Shown: piece after piece, positions 63,760 to 64,000 of the stretch | How positions within the stretch are numbered: the stretch's first letter is position 1 | Layout of the letters: each line of letters begins with the position of its first letter | Origin: Flavobacterium petrolei | Lineage (GTDB): Bacteria > Bacteroidota > Bacteroidia > Flavobacteriales > Flavobacteriaceae | Assembly (NCBI RefSeq): GCF_003314435.2 | Contig: NZ_QNVY02000004.1 | Span: 124,001 to 188,000 of the forward strand | DNA length: 64,000 bases | Direction of reading: 5' to 3' | Program-made: the position numbers and the translations under genes | The notes under the pieces: model-generated | What the model was told of the DNA's origin: nothing | Database searches by the model: none | The model's input: the letters and a program-made list of their open reading frames with translations, nothing else

Positions 63760-64000
63760 ACAGACGCTATCCCGTACTTACCAGATGTAAGATCAAAAAC
63801 TAAGGCTCCGTTTTTTATAATTGGAGCCTTTTTTAAATTTTAGGATAAATTGATTTAAAACGATACCTAATTTTGATGTAATGTCTAATCAACTACATTA
63901 GTTGAAAATTAGTCTTTAGTAAAGTGCATTTTTTCAATTTATTTAAATGTGAATTCGAGTTGGTTTTAAAAATAATGGTTTGGTTTTACATGTTTTTTTC
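63760..64000. other. Gene-free right edge
   Basis: 241 bp without an identifiable gene. It contains the terminator at 63802-63836 and AT-rich sequence running off the window. Confidence 0.5.
63802..63836 (+). terminator. Intrinsic terminator after the aldo/keto reductase gene
   Basis: AAGGCTCC and GGAGCCTT pair perfectly around a T-rich 13-nt loop and are followed by tttttaaat. It ends the plus-strand cluster. Confidence 0.85.

Overview
The window looks like chromosomal DNA from a member of the Flavobacteriaceae (Bacteroidota), most likely Flavobacterium or a close relative. The DNA is AT-rich. Three SusC/SusD-type outer-membrane pairs are present, two with FecR/ECF-sigma regulators, many lipoproteins have Bacteroidota-style lipoboxes, and promoter -7 elements of the TAnnTTTG type can be seen at several genes. 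No complete tRNA, rRNA, prophage or CRISPR array was found.

Positions 1-7900 are an accessory region. It holds a gene cut by the window edge, a large AT palindrome, a frameshifted gene, three lipoprotein genes (one with an aerolysin/ETX-MTX2-like pore-forming domain), then a compact trio. The trio is an autoinducer-synthase-like (LuxI/FeeM fold) acyltransferase, a divergent PAS-LuxR regulator and a ThiF/E1-like adenylyltransferase; I consider it the best candidate for an undescribed signalling or small-molecule system. It is followed by a truncated IS982-type transposase, an AT-rich tandem repeat, a 53-bp-arm inverted repeat beside a tRNA-like 3' fragment, and degenerate dispersed repeats. 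A psiE-like gene and a P-type Ca2+-ATPase (7904-11145) sit between two copies of the same dispersed repeat.

Positions 11850-21230 (minus strand) are an ECF sigma / FecR / STN-SusC / SusD / lipoprotein / di-haem cytochrome c peroxidase cluster.

Positions 21630-45990 form an amino-sugar and peptidoglycan salvage locus. The minus strand carries NamZ (exo-N-acetylmuramidase), MurQ (MurNAc-6-P etherase), a sodium:solute symporter, a GH3-beta-lactamase fusion, a NagX-like membrane acyltransferase, and a separate SusC/SusD/DUF4397-like transport operon. The plus strand carries a DeoR regulator, a NagB-PIG-L fusion, a FAD/Fe-S D-2-hydroxyacid dehydrogenase (a plausible consumer of the D-lactate released by MurQ), a GH20 hexosaminidase and a beta-lactamase-family hydrolase. 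A shared motif upstream of the susC-like gene and nagB, on either side of the DeoR gene, suggests common control.

Positions 46410-63760 (plus strand) hold a second regulated glycan locus: FecR then ECF sigma (unusual order), STN-SusC, SusD, a YdcF-like protein and a GH92 glycosidase. A 1.2-kb gene-poor gap follows, then a CE2-type SGNH esterase, a sialate-O-acetylesterase-like enzyme, a GH3 beta-glucosidase and an aldo/keto reductase. Two GC-rich foldable intergenic elements (57587-57630 and 60262-60350) stand out from the AT-rich background.
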